Source: Aliidiomarina celeris (GTDB taxonomy: Bacteria; Pseudomonadota; Gammaproteobacteria; Enterobacterales; Alteromonadaceae). From it: a DNA stretch of 64,000 nt. Below the pieces are notes generated by a model that did no database searches, was not told the origin of the DNA, and was given only the letters and a program-made list of their open reading frames with translations. The stretch lies in the NCBI RefSeq assembly GCF_003316875.1, contig NZ_QMIL01000002.1, forward strand, positions 1 to 64,000, written 5' to 3'. Both the position numbers and the translations under genes were made by a program. Positions 9,361-17,993 of this stretch are shown here, piece after piece. The first letter of the stretch is position 1, and every line of letters starts with the position of its first letter.

Positions 9361-10341
9361 TTAGTACGGCTGCAACTTCAAGGGCGGTTCATCGAGCGCA
9401 GAGAGCTGCTCTTTCAACGCCAAAATTTGCTGTTCCCAGTAGCGTTCTTCTGCAAACCAACTAAAGCTTCTTGAAAACGCAGGGTCTACCCACCGCCGCG
9501 CTAGCCAAGCCATATATTGAATGATACGGAAAGTACGCAAAGGTTCAATTAACCGCAGCTCAAAAGTGTCAAACTCTGTAAATTCTTCGTAAGCTTCTAA
9601 TAAAGTGGTGAGCTGCTGTTGTTGTTGCAGGCGATCGCCGCTAAGCATCATCCACATATCTTGCACCGCCGGTCCTTGCCGGCAGTCGTCAAGATCGACA
9701 AGAGTAAGTCCGTCGTCACGAATCAGTAAGTTACCAACGTGGCAATCACCATGCAGGCGAATAGTGTTCATTTTTTCCCATGGCACCCGCTTTAAACGAT
9801 CGCTCACAGGCTCAATAATAGCTTGGAACGCGGTTTTTAAACCGGTAGGGAGTAATGGGCACTGCAATAATTCTTGGCGAGCGTCGTCGATAACTGCCGT
9901 CGACACTAACGCTGGGCGGTGAACAAAGGGTTTTGCACGGCCAACTTGGTGTATGCGCCCGAGCTGACGCCCAAACTCTTCGAGCTGATCCAGGTTATCA
10001 GCTTCTAACGCGCGACCTCCAACACTTGGAAATAAGGTGAACCGATAGCCACCGTATTCCAAAATGGAGCGACCATCAAAGCGCAACGGAGCCACTACAG
10101 GAATATCGTGCTCAGCTAACTCGTCGAGAAAGTCATGCTCTTCTTGAATTTGTGCGGTTGACCAGCGCTCAGGCCGATAAAACTTTACGACATAGCGTTT
10201 TCGGTCGTCGTCGAGAAACTGATACACCCGATTTTCGTAGCTATTGAGCGCCAGCAAACCAGAGGCAGGAAACACCCCGACTTGTTCTATTGCGTCTAGA
10301 ATGGTGTCGGGGGTTAATGTTTGAAAACCAAAATCTGCCAA
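9361..10341 (-). CDS. srkA: Stress response kinase A (SrkA/YihE)
   Basis: 326 residues, the standard length of SrkA, a cytoplasmic Ser/Thr kinase of the aminoglycoside-phosphotransferase/choline-kinase fold. The catalytic 'LHGDCHVGNLL' and metal-binding 'LVDLDDC' motifs lie around residues 195-220. In E. coli it protects against death pathways after envelope and redox stress. It begins 18 bases after ccoG and precedes dsbA, the same neighbour as in enterics. A CAG/GTTG-rich poly-Gln stretch ('LQQQQQL') is seen near residue 240. Confidence 0.92.
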   Translation of the reverse strand: MADFGFQTLTPDTILDAIEQVGVFPASGLLALNSYENRVYQFLDDDRKRYVVKFYRPERWSTAQIQEEHDFLDELAEHDIPVVAPLRFDGRSILEYGGYRFTLFPSVGGRALEADNLDQLEEFGRQLGRIHQVGRAKPFVHRPALVSTAVIDDARQELLQCPLLPTGLKTAFQAIIEPVSDRLKRVPWEKMNTIRLHGDCHVGNLLIRDDGLTLVDLDDCRQGPAVQDMWMMLSGDRLQQQQQLTTLLEAYEEFTEFDTFELRLIEPLRTFRIIQYMAWLARRWVDPAFSRSFSWFAEERYWEQQILALKEQLSALDEPPLKLQPY

Positions 10342-10359
10342 TCGCGCTCCCTTTGTGCC

Positions 10360-11802
10360 TTACTGATAGATAAAGTTAGTGTTTACTCGCTGTTTAATGC
10401 GGGTATCGTCTGTCGCCTGTATGTCGAAATGAATCTCTAACAAAGGGCTGCTTAAGTAATAAGGGTCTACAGCAATACTCACTGGAATGAGCGCCGACTC
10501 TCCGCCTTGTAACCTGAGCTCTTGCGGGCCAATCCAACGAATAGTGTCAATGCCTTCTGCACCAACACTAAAGGTGTAATGATGCTCAACTTGCGCTTTA
10601 TTAATGACCCGCAAGGTGTACACATTTTCAATAAAGCCTTCCTGATTCTCACGGTACAGCGTATTGCGGTCACGTGTTACGTCGAACTCAAGAGGCACGC
10701 GCACCATAATGTTAATCACTAACAACACCGTGAGTGCAATAAGCGCCGCACCGTAACCCACACTTTTGAAGCGGAATACTTTGGTGCGTTTGCCTTCCAG
10801 CTGGTGCTCAGTTGTGAAACTGATCAGCTTTTTCGGGTAATTCATTTTCGCCATTACATCATCGCAGGCGTCAACACAGGCGCCACAGTTAATACATTCA
10901 TACTGTAAACCGTTGCGAATATCGATCCCCGTTGGGCACACCTGCACACAGAGTTGGCAGTCGATACAATGGCCTAAATTCTCTTCTTCTAAGTTAGCCT
11001 TACGTTTACGCGGCCCGCGAGGTTCCCCGCGTTTTGCGTCGTAGGCAACGATAAAGGTGTCTTTGTCGAACATCGCCGACTGAAAGCGTGCATAAGGGCA
11101 CATATGGGTGCACATAATTTCACGCATCCAACCGGCATTACCGTAGGTTGCAAAAGTAAAGAACAACACACTACCGGTTGCCCAAGCACTGCTTTGCAAG
11201 ACAAAAAATTCGGCGAAAAGCGTGCGGATATCGGTGAAATAGCCAACAAACGTCATGGCTGTGAGTAACGCAATAACTATCCAAATAATATGCTTGGAAG
11301 CCTTGCGCATAAACTTGTCGGCGTCCATTTTACGCTGATCCAGCTTCATGCGTTGGTGCCGACTCCCTTCAACTTTGCGCTCCACCCACATGAAAATAAA
11401 GGTCCAAGCCGTTTGCGGGCACGTAAAGCCACACCAAACACGGCCGTACAGCGTGGTTACCAAAAACAAAGCAAACGCGGCGATCATGAAAATCCACGCC
11501 AAAATGGTTAGATCTTGTGGCCACAAGGTCATACCAAAAATGCGAAAGCGTTGATCCAAAATATTGAACAGAATGGCTTGCTCACCATTCCAGGTCAGCC
11601 ATGGCAACAAGGCAAACACAGCCATTAATAGGAAGCCTAAGCTGCGCCTGAAAGTTTCCACTCGCCCCTTCACCTCGCGCACATAAATATGGCTACGGGG
11701 CGAATAGTTGTTGTCGCCTTTACTCGGCTCTGGCCGTTGAATATTTACCGGCGTTGTCGAAGGCTTCGGACGTGCGGGTTGTACCTCAATATTTTGTTCC
11801 AT
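10360..11802 (-). CDS. ccoG: Cytochrome c oxidase accessory protein CcoG
   Basis: About 480 residues of the CcoG/RdxA/FixG family. It has several membrane segments ('LGFLLMAVFALLPWLTW', 'LTILAWIFMIAAFALFLVTTL'), the 'CGFTCPQTAWTF' motif, two 4Fe-4S clusters ('CIDCQLCVQVCPTGID' and 'CINCGACVDACDDV') and a periplasmic Ig-like C-terminal domain. It helps reduce copper for assembly of cbb3 oxidase. The ATG at 11802 is chosen; an in-frame GTG at 11826 is possible. The ccoNOPQ oxidase genes are not in the window. An FNR-like promoter lies directly upstream. Confidence 0.92.
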   Translation of the reverse strand: MEQNIEVQPARPKPSTTPVNIQRPEPSKGDNNYSPRSHIYVREVKGRVETFRRSLGFLLMAVFALLPWLTWNGEQAILFNILDQRFRIFGMTLWPQDLTILAWIFMIAAFALFLVTTLYGRVWCGFTCPQTAWTFIFMWVERKVEGSRHQRMKLDQRKMDADKFMRKASKHIIWIVIALLTAMTFVGYFTDIRTLFAEFFVLQSSAWATGSVLFFTFATYGNAGWMREIMCTHMCPYARFQSAMFDKDTFIVAYDAKRGEPRGPRKRKANLEEENLGHCIDCQLCVQVCPTGIDIRNGLQYECINCGACVDACDDVMAKMNYPKKLISFTTEHQLEGKRTKVFRFKSVGYGAALIALTVLLVINIMVRVPLEFDVTRDRNTLYRENQEGFIENVYTLRVINKAQVEHHYTFSVGAEGIDTIRWIGPQELRLQGGESALIPVSIAVDPYYLSSPLLEIHFDIQATDDTRIKQRVNTNFIYQ

Positions 11803-11837
11803 GCTGCTACCACTGACAGACCTCACAGATGCTGCCC

Positions 11838-11878
11838 ATTATACGCCCGAAGCCGCGAATTCATAGGATCAGGATCAA
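11838..11878 (-). promoter_or_regulatory. FNR/Anr-type promoter of ccoG
   Basis: On the minus strand a consensus -10 TATAAT (11838-11843) has no recognisable -35. An FNR-like site TTGATCCTGATCCT (11865-11878, 8 of 10 conserved bases of TTGAT-N4-ATCAA) is centred about 40-41 bases upstream of the expected start. That is the class II activator position, so low-oxygen induction of ccoG is inferred. Confidence 0.65.
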
Positions 11879-11879
11879 A

Positions 11880-13124
11880 TCAACACGCTTTTTCTAATAC
11901 ACAGTCGAGTAATAGGTTTGCGCCCATCTCCACATGGTGCCAATGGCTCCATTCGTCGGGTGCATGGCTAACACCGTTCACGGACGGAATGAAAATCAGC
12001 CCTGCATCGGTAATATCAGCAAAAAACTGAACGTCGTGGCCCGCGCCACTCGGCATTCGTTGATAACTCCACCCACGCGCTTTTGCTTTTTTCTCCATTA
12101 AGTCAATGATACTCGGAGTACAGTAACTTGGACCGAGCCAACTCACTTGGTCGTATTCAAAGTGCAACCGATGCCGCCGCGCAATAGCACGCAGGGTGCG
12201 CTCACAAGCTTCGGCGAGTTCCTCCATTACCTGCTCGCTCATATCGCGCCCTACAATGGTAAAAATTGCTTCGCCGGGAACCGTGTGCGGGTAGCCGGGT
12301 TTCAGCTCTACTTTACCTACCGTAATGCGGCTTTTATCGGTCCCGTCTTCGTCGATAATACGCTGAATTTCATGGGCAAAGTCGGCGAGCCCCATAAAGG
12401 CATCGCTGCGCATATTCATGGGCGCTGTCCCAGCATGGTCGGCCTTACCTTTCAAATGAACAATCCATTTGAACACGCCTGAAATACCTTCTACCACGCC
12501 CAAAGGAATACCTTCCGTGTCGAGTACTGGCCCTTGTTCAATATGTAGCTCTAAATAGGCTTTCATTTTTTCTTTTGGCCATGCGGCATCGAGTGCAGCC
12601 ATAGGGTCGAGCCCTTGCTCGCGCATGGCATCGGCTAAATAAATACCGTCTGCGTCGTGGGCCGACAAAATCCATTCTGGCGTTAAACCGCCGACAACTG
12701 CCTGCACACCAAACATTCCACCAAAACGACCTTCTTCTTCCGCGGTGCCGAGTACACGCAAGGGGTGCTTGAGTTCAAGGTTATGCTCTTTTACCGTGCG
12801 TAAAATTTCAAACCCCGCCATAACCCCCAAACTACCGTCGAAAATACCACCGGCAGGGACCGAGTCTAAATGGGAGCCGACCACCACAGCGGGCTGATCA
12901 AGTTCACCTAAACCCAGCCAAACATTGCCCGCGCCGTCCATTTCCGAGAAAAAGCCTTCTTGCTCGGCTTGCGCCATTAACCAACGGCGCGCCTCCATAT
13001 CGGCATGGGTAAATCCGGAGCGATAAATACCTTTGTCGTTCGGGTTAAAACCAATGTTAGAGAGTTCGAGTAAACTGGCTTTCAAGCGCGGTAAATTTAT
13101 TTGAAGGGGGTTCGTTTCTGACAT
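11880..13124 (-). CDS. Zn-dependent M20-family amidohydrolase (hydantoinase/carbamoylase type)
   Basis: 414 residues of the allantoate amidohydrolase / N-carbamoyl-L-amino-acid hydrolase / beta-ureidopropionase group. Metal-ligand motifs are 'GSHLDSVPAGGIFDG' (about residue 80), 'TAEEEGRFGGMFG' (about 125), 'LHIEQGPVLD' (about 195) and a C-terminal 'SGAGHDVQFFA'. The dimerisation lid is inserted after residue 210. Members cleave N-carbamoyl or ureido groups in purine, pyrimidine or amino-acid breakdown; the exact substrate cannot be read here. No uric acid or hydantoin genes are adjacent. Cytoplasmic, with no signal peptide. Confidence 0.85.
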   Translation of the reverse strand: MSETNPLQINLPRLKASLLELSNIGFNPNDKGIYRSGFTHADMEARRWLMAQAEQEGFFSEMDGAGNVWLGLGELDQPAVVVGSHLDSVPAGGIFDGSLGVMAGFEILRTVKEHNLELKHPLRVLGTAEEEGRFGGMFGVQAVVGGLTPEWILSAHDADGIYLADAMREQGLDPMAALDAAWPKEKMKAYLELHIEQGPVLDTEGIPLGVVEGISGVFKWIVHLKGKADHAGTAPMNMRSDAFMGLADFAHEIQRIIDEDGTDKSRITVGKVELKPGYPHTVPGEAIFTIVGRDMSEQVMEELAEACERTLRAIARRHRLHFEYDQVSWLGPSYCTPSIIDLMEKKAKARGWSYQRMPSGAGHDVQFFADITDAGLIFIPSVNGVSHAPDEWSHWHHVEMGANLLLDCVLEKAC

Positions 13125-13196
13125 GCATACTCCACTATTGCAAACAAAAGCTATTCCTTTAGCCTAGTTCACAACGCGAGCACTGCAAGTTAAATG

Positions 13197-14552
13197 CTAC
13201 ACGGGGGCGCCGAGATCAAGCACCGCTGTGGCAATTGAAAAATACACCATAACGCCCGTGGCGTCGGCTATCGTCGTAACCAAAGGAGTACTCGCCGTTG
13301 CCGGATCCCAACCTAGTTTTTTCAGTAAAAATGGCAACAACAGGCCCACCATACTACCAATCATAACAATACACAGCATGCTTAAACTCACCACAAAAGC
13401 TACGTCTGGTGCCCGAAACGCGGATACCACAATAACGGCCAAGCCCATGGTAATACCGAGCGCAAGCGACACCAGCAGCTCCTTACCAAACAGCTTAATA
13501 CCGTCGCCAGGACCAATGTCGCCGGTTGCGATAGCACGAATAATCAACGTGGCACTTTGCGACCCGGAGTTGCCTCCACTGGCAATAAGCAGCGGCAAAA
13601 AGAAGAGCAACGCACCGTAAGCCATAATGGTGTCTTCGTAATAGGCGATGGCGGCACCCGAAAAAATATTCACAAACACCAGTAAAATGAGCCAGTTGAT
13701 ACGCTTTTGGTAAAGCACGCGCGGCGACGCGTCGCGTAAACTTACTTCAAGCTTCCCTACAGTTGCCGATTTGTGCATGGTGTCGGTGTCTTCTTCTTCC
13801 ACAACGTCCATCGCGTCATCGAAGGTCACCATGCCCACCAAGAGGTTGTCTTCGCCAATCACCGGAATTGCAATTAAGTCGTAGCGGCTAATAATTCGAG
13901 CGGCTTCTGACTGCGGCATGTCGGGTGTGAGTGTTACTACATCTTTCACCATAATGTCTTCAATGAGGTCGTCGGGCGCAGCCGTTATTAAGTCGCGCAA
14001 CGATACTACACCATGCAATTTATGCTGGCTGTCCACCACGTAGGTTTGGTAAATCGTTTCTTTCTCCGGCGCACTTTGGCGCAGGCGCCGCAACGCGGTT
14101 TCTACGGTTCCACCCACGGGAATTACAGCGTAGTCGGAGGTCATCACCGACCCCACAGAACCTTCTTCAAAGCTTGCCAAGCGCAACAGGTCGTCGCGCT
14201 CTTTCTTGGCTAACCGGCGCATGAGCGCGTCTTGAAGCTTTACGTCGAGCATGGCATAAACGTCGGCGCGTTCGTCCGACGACATGTCGCGAATTAGTTT
14301 TGCCAGCACGCCAACTTCCATGTGGGTAGCGAGCTCTTGCTGGTTATTGGGGCGTAAATAGCCAAACACGTCGGCTTGTTGCTCCGCCGACATTTTTTCC
14401 ATTAGCGTAAGTGCGCTATACACCTCAAAATGGTCGTCAATATACTCGGCAATATCAGCCGACGGCATATCATTCAGCGTCGCACGAAGGGCGTCGTCAT
14501 CGCCTTGTTCAATAAGGTCAATGAGATGTTCGTATGATTCTACTATCGCCAT
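13197..14552 (-). CDS. mgtE: Magnesium transporter MgtE
   Basis: 451 residues with the standard MgtE layout: an acidic N-terminal domain (residues 1-125), a pair of CBS domains ('MTSDYAVIPVGGTVETALRRL', 'MVKDVVTLTPDMPQSEAARII'), a connecting helix, and five membrane helices with the selectivity region 'ASGGNSGSQSATLIIRA'. It is a homodimeric Mg2+ channel gated by cytosolic Mg2+ binding to the N and CBS domains. The start has a GGAGA ribosome site. It is probably a single-gene unit. Confidence 0.93.
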   Translation of the reverse strand: MAIVESYEHLIDLIEQGDDDALRATLNDMPSADIAEYIDDHFEVYSALTLMEKMSAEQQADVFGYLRPNNQQELATHMEVGVLAKLIRDMSSDERADVYAMLDVKLQDALMRRLAKKERDDLLRLASFEEGSVGSVMTSDYAVIPVGGTVETALRRLRQSAPEKETIYQTYVVDSQHKLHGVVSLRDLITAAPDDLIEDIMVKDVVTLTPDMPQSEAARIISRYDLIAIPVIGEDNLLVGMVTFDDAMDVVEEEDTDTMHKSATVGKLEVSLRDASPRVLYQKRINWLILLVFVNIFSGAAIAYYEDTIMAYGALLFFLPLLIASGGNSGSQSATLIIRAIATGDIGPGDGIKLFGKELLVSLALGITMGLAVIVVSAFRAPDVAFVVSLSMLCIVMIGSMVGLLLPFLLKKLGWDPATASTPLVTTIADATGVMVYFSIATAVLDLGAPV

Positions 14553-14615
14553 GACGATGTCTCCTTGGTCATGCTACTTTCGCGCGACGGTGCTAAAAAG
14601 GCCAACACAGCTCAG

Positions 14616-15662
14616 TTAGGGGTAAGTTGGAACCACGAGCTGCGCAGCATATTCTCGCTCAAATGCCTGGCTCAGTAACGAGCTAAATGCACCATTATTA
14701 CGGTAAACAAAAACGGCCGCAATGTCGCGCTCGTTTGCTAATTGGTAGCCAAACTCCTCACCCAATACTAACAAAGCAGTGGCCCACGCGTCGGCTTCAG
14801 TTGCGTTGTCCATAATCACGTGGACCGCAGCAAGCTTGTGCGTAATCGGCTTGCCTGTTCGCGGTGAAATGGTGTGAGAGTAGCGCACGCCGTTTTCTTC
14901 AAAGTAGTTGCGGTAGTCACCCGACCCCAACATGGCCACATTATGCACCGGCAAAATTTGCTGCGCTATTTGTTGCCGATCAGTGGGTACTTCAATACCA
15001 ATTCGCCAATGCCGTGCTTTGTCTACTGGCCCAGGATTACGCATACCAGCAGCACGCAAGTCGCCACCAATATTCACCAGAAAGTTTTCAATTCCTTGTG
15101 ATTGTAAGTACCCACTTACTTGGTCTACCGCAAAGCCTTTCGCAATACCAGAAAGGTCTATAAAAATGTCGGCATGGCGAGTTACGGTACGGTTCGCTTC
15201 ATCGAGCACTATATAGCGGTAGCCCACTTGCGCAAGCCGTTCTTCAATAAGTTCTGCGGGCGGCGCTTTGGTAATCCGCCCTTCCGGGCCAAAACCCCAT
15301 AAATTCACCAAACCACCCACGGTGGTGTCGAACGCGCCACCCGAGTATTCAGAAACCTGCTGTGCAACCTGCAACACATAAAAAAGCTCCTCTGGCACCA
15401 CCACCGGCTCACCAACAACACCGTTATTCACCGCCATTAAAACTGAGTCTTGGCGGTAGGTGCTCATTTGCTGATCCACTTTATTTAGCTCTGCAGTAAT
15501 GCCTTCGCTGAGCTGCTCCGCGTCATAATGCTCTGACGCGGCAATACTTACCTCGTAGAAGGTGCCGAAAATTTGCCCACGTAGTGTTTCAGGCGGCGCG
15601 TCTGCGCGCTGGCAGGCCACCAACAATAACGAACAAATAACCACAAAAAACCATTGTTTCAT
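14616..15662 (-). CDS. apbE: FAD:protein FMN transferase ApbE
   Basis: 348 residues with a lipoprotein signal ('VVICSLLLVAC', lipobox cysteine at residue 17). Flavin-binding motifs include 'STYRQDS', 'DLSGIAKGFAVDQV' and 'VNIGGDLRAAG', and the Mg2+/Thr site is 'HTISPRTGKPITH'. It attaches FMN covalently to periplasmic-side subunits such as NqrB/NqrC or RnfD/RnfG. None of those targets is in the window. It follows uppP by 25 bases and may be cotranscribed with it. Confidence 0.92.
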   Translation of the reverse strand: MKQWFFVVICSLLLVACQRADAPPETLRGQIFGTFYEVSIAASEHYDAEQLSEGITAELNKVDQQMSTYRQDSVLMAVNNGVVGEPVVVPEELFYVLQVAQQVSEYSGGAFDTTVGGLVNLWGFGPEGRITKAPPAELIEERLAQVGYRYIVLDEANRTVTRHADIFIDLSGIAKGFAVDQVSGYLQSQGIENFLVNIGGDLRAAGMRNPGPVDKARHWRIGIEVPTDRQQIAQQILPVHNVAMLGSGDYRNYFEENGVRYSHTISPRTGKPITHKLAAVHVIMDNATEADAWATALLVLGEEFGYQLANERDIAAVFVYRNNGAFSSLLSQAFEREYAAQLVVPTYP

Positions 15663-15687
15663 GCGCGCTGCACCTTCCTAAAGAGTG

Positions 15688-16491
15688 TTACCAAACCACC
15701 GCCAAGAGCAAAAGACCGAGAATAATTCTGTAAATAACAAAAGGCTGCATGCCAATTCGGCGAATAAAGGCTAAAAAGTAGTGAATGCACGCGTAGGTAC
15801 TCACTACCGCCACTACAAAGCCAACCAACAGCGTTCCCCAGCTGGTGGTGGTGCCTTTTTGCACTAACTCTAGGGTATAGAGTAAGCCAGCGGCAGCAAT
15901 AACCGGAATCGACAACAAAAATGAGAAACGTGCCGCCGCTTCTCGCGACATGCCCAAAAACAGCGCAGCCGTCATGGTAATTCCCGAACGCGACGTGCCG
16001 GGAATTAGCGCTAATGCTTGGGCAAAGCCAATAATCAACACATCTTTTAAGGTCAGTGAATATTCGTCGCGCGTGCCGCGCCCTTTCCAGTCGGCTATAC
16101 CCAGTAAAATACCAAATACAATTAATGCCGCGGCCATTACCGCCACACTCCGCCATTCATTTTCGGCTAGATCTTTAAACAGAATACCCAACGCGCCGGC
16201 AGGAATGGTGCCAATAATAATCCACCATCCCAACTTTGAGTCTTTCGTATGCCCTTTGCCAGCTAACGATCCGGTCCAGTCGCGTAACATGGCAAAAATT
16301 TCTTGGCGAAAATAAAACACCACGGCAACCAAGGAGCCGGCGTGTAAAATCACGTCGAAGTCGAGGCCTTGGTAAATGTCGCCCAACCAAGCCCCCGCTA
16401 ACACCAAGTGGGCCTGACTCGACACCGGCAAAAACTCCGTTATCCCTTGCACGAGCGCCAATACAATAGCGGTGATATAGTCCATAAGCAC
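15688..16491 (-). CDS. uppP: Undecaprenyl-diphosphatase UppP (BacA)
   Basis: 267 residues and about eight membrane segments. Family motifs are 'GITEFLPVSSQAHLVL' (residues 16-31) and 'PGTSRSGITMTAALFLGMSREAA' (about 165-190), which carry the catalytic Glu, Ser and Arg. It dephosphorylates C55-PP to recycle the lipid carrier for peptidoglycan synthesis and confers bacitracin tolerance. Starts at ATG 16491 or 16485 are equally possible. Confidence 0.93.
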   Translation of the reverse strand: MLMDYITAIVLALVQGITEFLPVSSQAHLVLAGAWLGDIYQGLDFDVILHAGSLVAVVFYFRQEIFAMLRDWTGSLAGKGHTKDSKLGWWIIIGTIPAGALGILFKDLAENEWRSVAVMAAALIVFGILLGIADWKGRGTRDEYSLTLKDVLIIGFAQALALIPGTSRSGITMTAALFLGMSREAAARFSFLLSIPVIAAAGLLYTLELVQKGTTTSWGTLLVGFVVAVVSTYACIHYFLAFIRRIGMQPFVIYRIILGLLLLAVVW

Positions 16492-16585
16492 GCCCTAAAG
16501 CTGTTGAAAAAAAGAACAAAAAATAGGGCGCAAAGTGTAACAGAAAGCAGCCTTTCAAGCCCAGCAGTTAAGTATGGCTAGGCTT

Positions 16586-16618
16586 AAAAAAAAGCCCATC
16601 ATTGGGGGAATGATGGGC
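16586..16618 (-). terminator. Rho-independent terminator of ahpC-ahpD
   Basis: On the minus strand a perfect 10-base-pair stem GCCCATCATT/AATGATGGGC with loop CCCCC (16594-16618) is followed by eight T residues. It is placed about 80 bases after the ahpD stop. Confidence 0.9.
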
Positions 16619-16696
16619 CAAACGTTACGGTGTTTGAGGAACAACCGCTCCCAGGGGGGAACTTGGGGGGAAGTGTATCCCCCTGAGATGAACCTA

Positions 16697-17224
16697 TTAT
16701 GACAGCGCGCGCGCTGTTTTTGCTGCGTTCAATACAGCAGCCAACTTAATCGATGTTTGAATGCCTTGCGCCGACACTCCGTGTTTCACCAACACGTTTA
16801 CGTGGGAGTCGATACACATGCCACAGCCATTCAAGGCCGATACCGCCAAGGAATAGAGCTCAAAGTCAGCTTTATCCACACCAGGGTTGGCCATGCCATT
16901 CATGCGCAAACCGGCAGGCATTTTTGCAAATTGCTTGTCGCTACTTAAATGCAAAAAGCGATAGTAAATATTATTCATTGCCATGAGGGTCGCTGCGAGC
17001 TTTGCTGCGCTAAACACATTGCTCTCTACCTTTCCTTGCGCTTCGGCTTCTACTGCAGCTGTGAGCTCGCTGTCGTTCATGGCATAAACCAGCGAAAGCG
17101 CGGTGCCGTAAAATTGGTCGGCTGTTAAACCCGAGGAATCCACGTTCCCAAATAGGTTCGACAAGTTAAGCTTGGTGTCTTTGCCGTGGTCACCCAAAAG
17201 TTGTTTGTAATCTGCGATTGTCAT
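16697..17224 (-). CDS. ahpD: Alkyl hydroperoxidase AhpD-like protein
   Basis: 175 residues, all helical, of the AhpD/carboxymuconolactone decarboxylase family. The redox motif is C-G-M-C (Cys134/Cys137) followed by I-D-S-H. It passes electrons to AhpC, replacing AhpF in organisms using a lipoyl-linked system. ATG 17224 has a GGAGA ribosome site and gives the family length; an upstream in-frame start would add 21 unlikely residues. It follows ahpC by 80 bases and precedes a strong terminator. No ahpF is visible. Confidence 0.9.
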   Translation of the reverse strand: MTIADYKQLLGDHGKDTKLNLSNLFGNVDSSGLTADQFYGTALSLVYAMNDSELTAAVEAEAQGKVESNVFSAAKLAATLMAMNNIYYRFLHLSSDKQFAKMPAGLRMNGMANPGVDKADFELYSLAVSALNGCGMCIDSHVNVLVKHGVSAQGIQTSIKLAAVLNAAKTARALS

Positions 17225-17304
17225 GGTGTCTCCAAAACTAAAAAGCGGGCATTTTCGTTCAGGGCAGCGCTGCCACCCCGAACGCATTTCTAGCCATCGT
17301 TAAA

Positions 17305-17853
17305 TTACAAAGTGTCGCCGCCTACAGGGCGGTTACAAGGGCACAACTCGTCGGTTTGCAAGCCGTCAAGAATGCGCAGCACTTCCGCTGGGTTCCGGCC
17401 TACATTCAGCGCATTCACAGAAACGTGCTGAATAACGTTGTGCGGGTCAACAATGAAGGTAGCGCGCAATGCTACGTTTTCTGCTTTGTCACGAACGCCC
17501 AAACCGTCTACTAATGCACCCGAGGTATCGGCAAATGAGTATTGGTTCAAACCGTTTAAGTCTGGGTGTTCACGACGCCATGCTAATTTCACAAATTCGT
17601 TGTCGGTGCTACCACCAAGAACAACTGCGTCGCGGTCTGCAAACTCTTCGTTTAGCTTGGCAAACTCAACAATTTCAGTAGGGCACACGAAAGTGAAGTC
17701 TTTCGGGTAAAAGAAAATTACCTTCCATTTCCCTTCAAAGCTGTCTTGGGTAATGGTTTCAAACGCGCTTACGCCGTTTTCTTCAGGTTGGTTAAAGCCT
17801 GGCTTTGCGGCTACTACAGAAAATTCAGGTAACTTATCACCGATTGTTAACAT
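17305..17853 (-). CDS. ahpC: Peroxiredoxin AhpC (typical 2-Cys)
   Basis: 182 residues with peroxidatic Cys57 in 'FTFVCPTE' and C-terminal resolving cysteines in 'ELCPCN' (171/173), ending 'GGDTL'. It reduces hydrogen peroxide and organic peroxides in the cytoplasm with AhpD as the likely reductant. It is transcribed divergently from oxyR across a 140-base regulatory region, the classic arrangement of an OxyR-activated peroxidase. Confidence 0.93.
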   Translation of the reverse strand: MLTIGDKLPEFSVVAAKPGFNQPEENGVSAFETITQDSFEGKWKVIFFYPKDFTFVCPTEIVEFAKLNEEFADRDAVVLGGSTDNEFVKLAWRREHPDLNGLNQYSFADTSGALVDGLGVRDKAENVALRATFIVDPHNVIQHVSVNALNVGRNPAEVLRILDGLQTDELCPCNRPVGGDTL

Positions 17854-17908
17854 AGGTACTTCGTCTCCAAAATAAAAAAATCATAAGGCGTCGTCATTGA
17901 CGAAGGGC

Positions 17909-17936
17909 ATGATAGAGCAACGGCGAATTAGACAAA
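17909..17936 (-). promoter_or_regulatory. Putative ahpC promoter
   Basis: On the minus strand: -35-like TTTGTC (17931-17936), a 16-base spacer and -10 TATCAT (17909-17914). The weak -35 fits an activator-dependent promoter facing the OxyR operator candidate at 17957-17977. Confidence 0.5.
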
Positions 17937-17956
17937 AACGAATAAACCGGATTACA

Positions 17957-17977
17957 CTAATCGAATATTCGAATTAG
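17957..17977. promoter_or_regulatory. Palindrome between ahpC and oxyR, candidate OxyR operator
   Basis: CTAATCGAATATTCGAATTAG contains the perfect palindrome CGAATATTCG (17962-17971), extended with one offset to TAAT/ATTA arms. It ends 16 bases before the oxyR ATG and lies upstream of the ahpC promoter, where OxyR would both activate ahpC and repress itself. It does not fit the full E. coli four-box OxyR consensus well. Confidence 0.45.
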
Positions 17978-17993
17978 CATATTGAAGGAATCG

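Noticed and set aside
15659-16156. 165-codon open frame overlapping uppP
   Set aside because: Same strand but another frame of uppP; cysteine, tryptophan and arginine-rich composition without any motif, so a shadow.
16640-16690. G-run cluster (GGGGGGAACTTGGGGGG...) between uppP and ahpD, possible G-quadruplex
   Set aside because: Several G runs lie close together, but loops and symmetry are irregular and it simply flanks the ahpD terminator; too little to support a functional claim.
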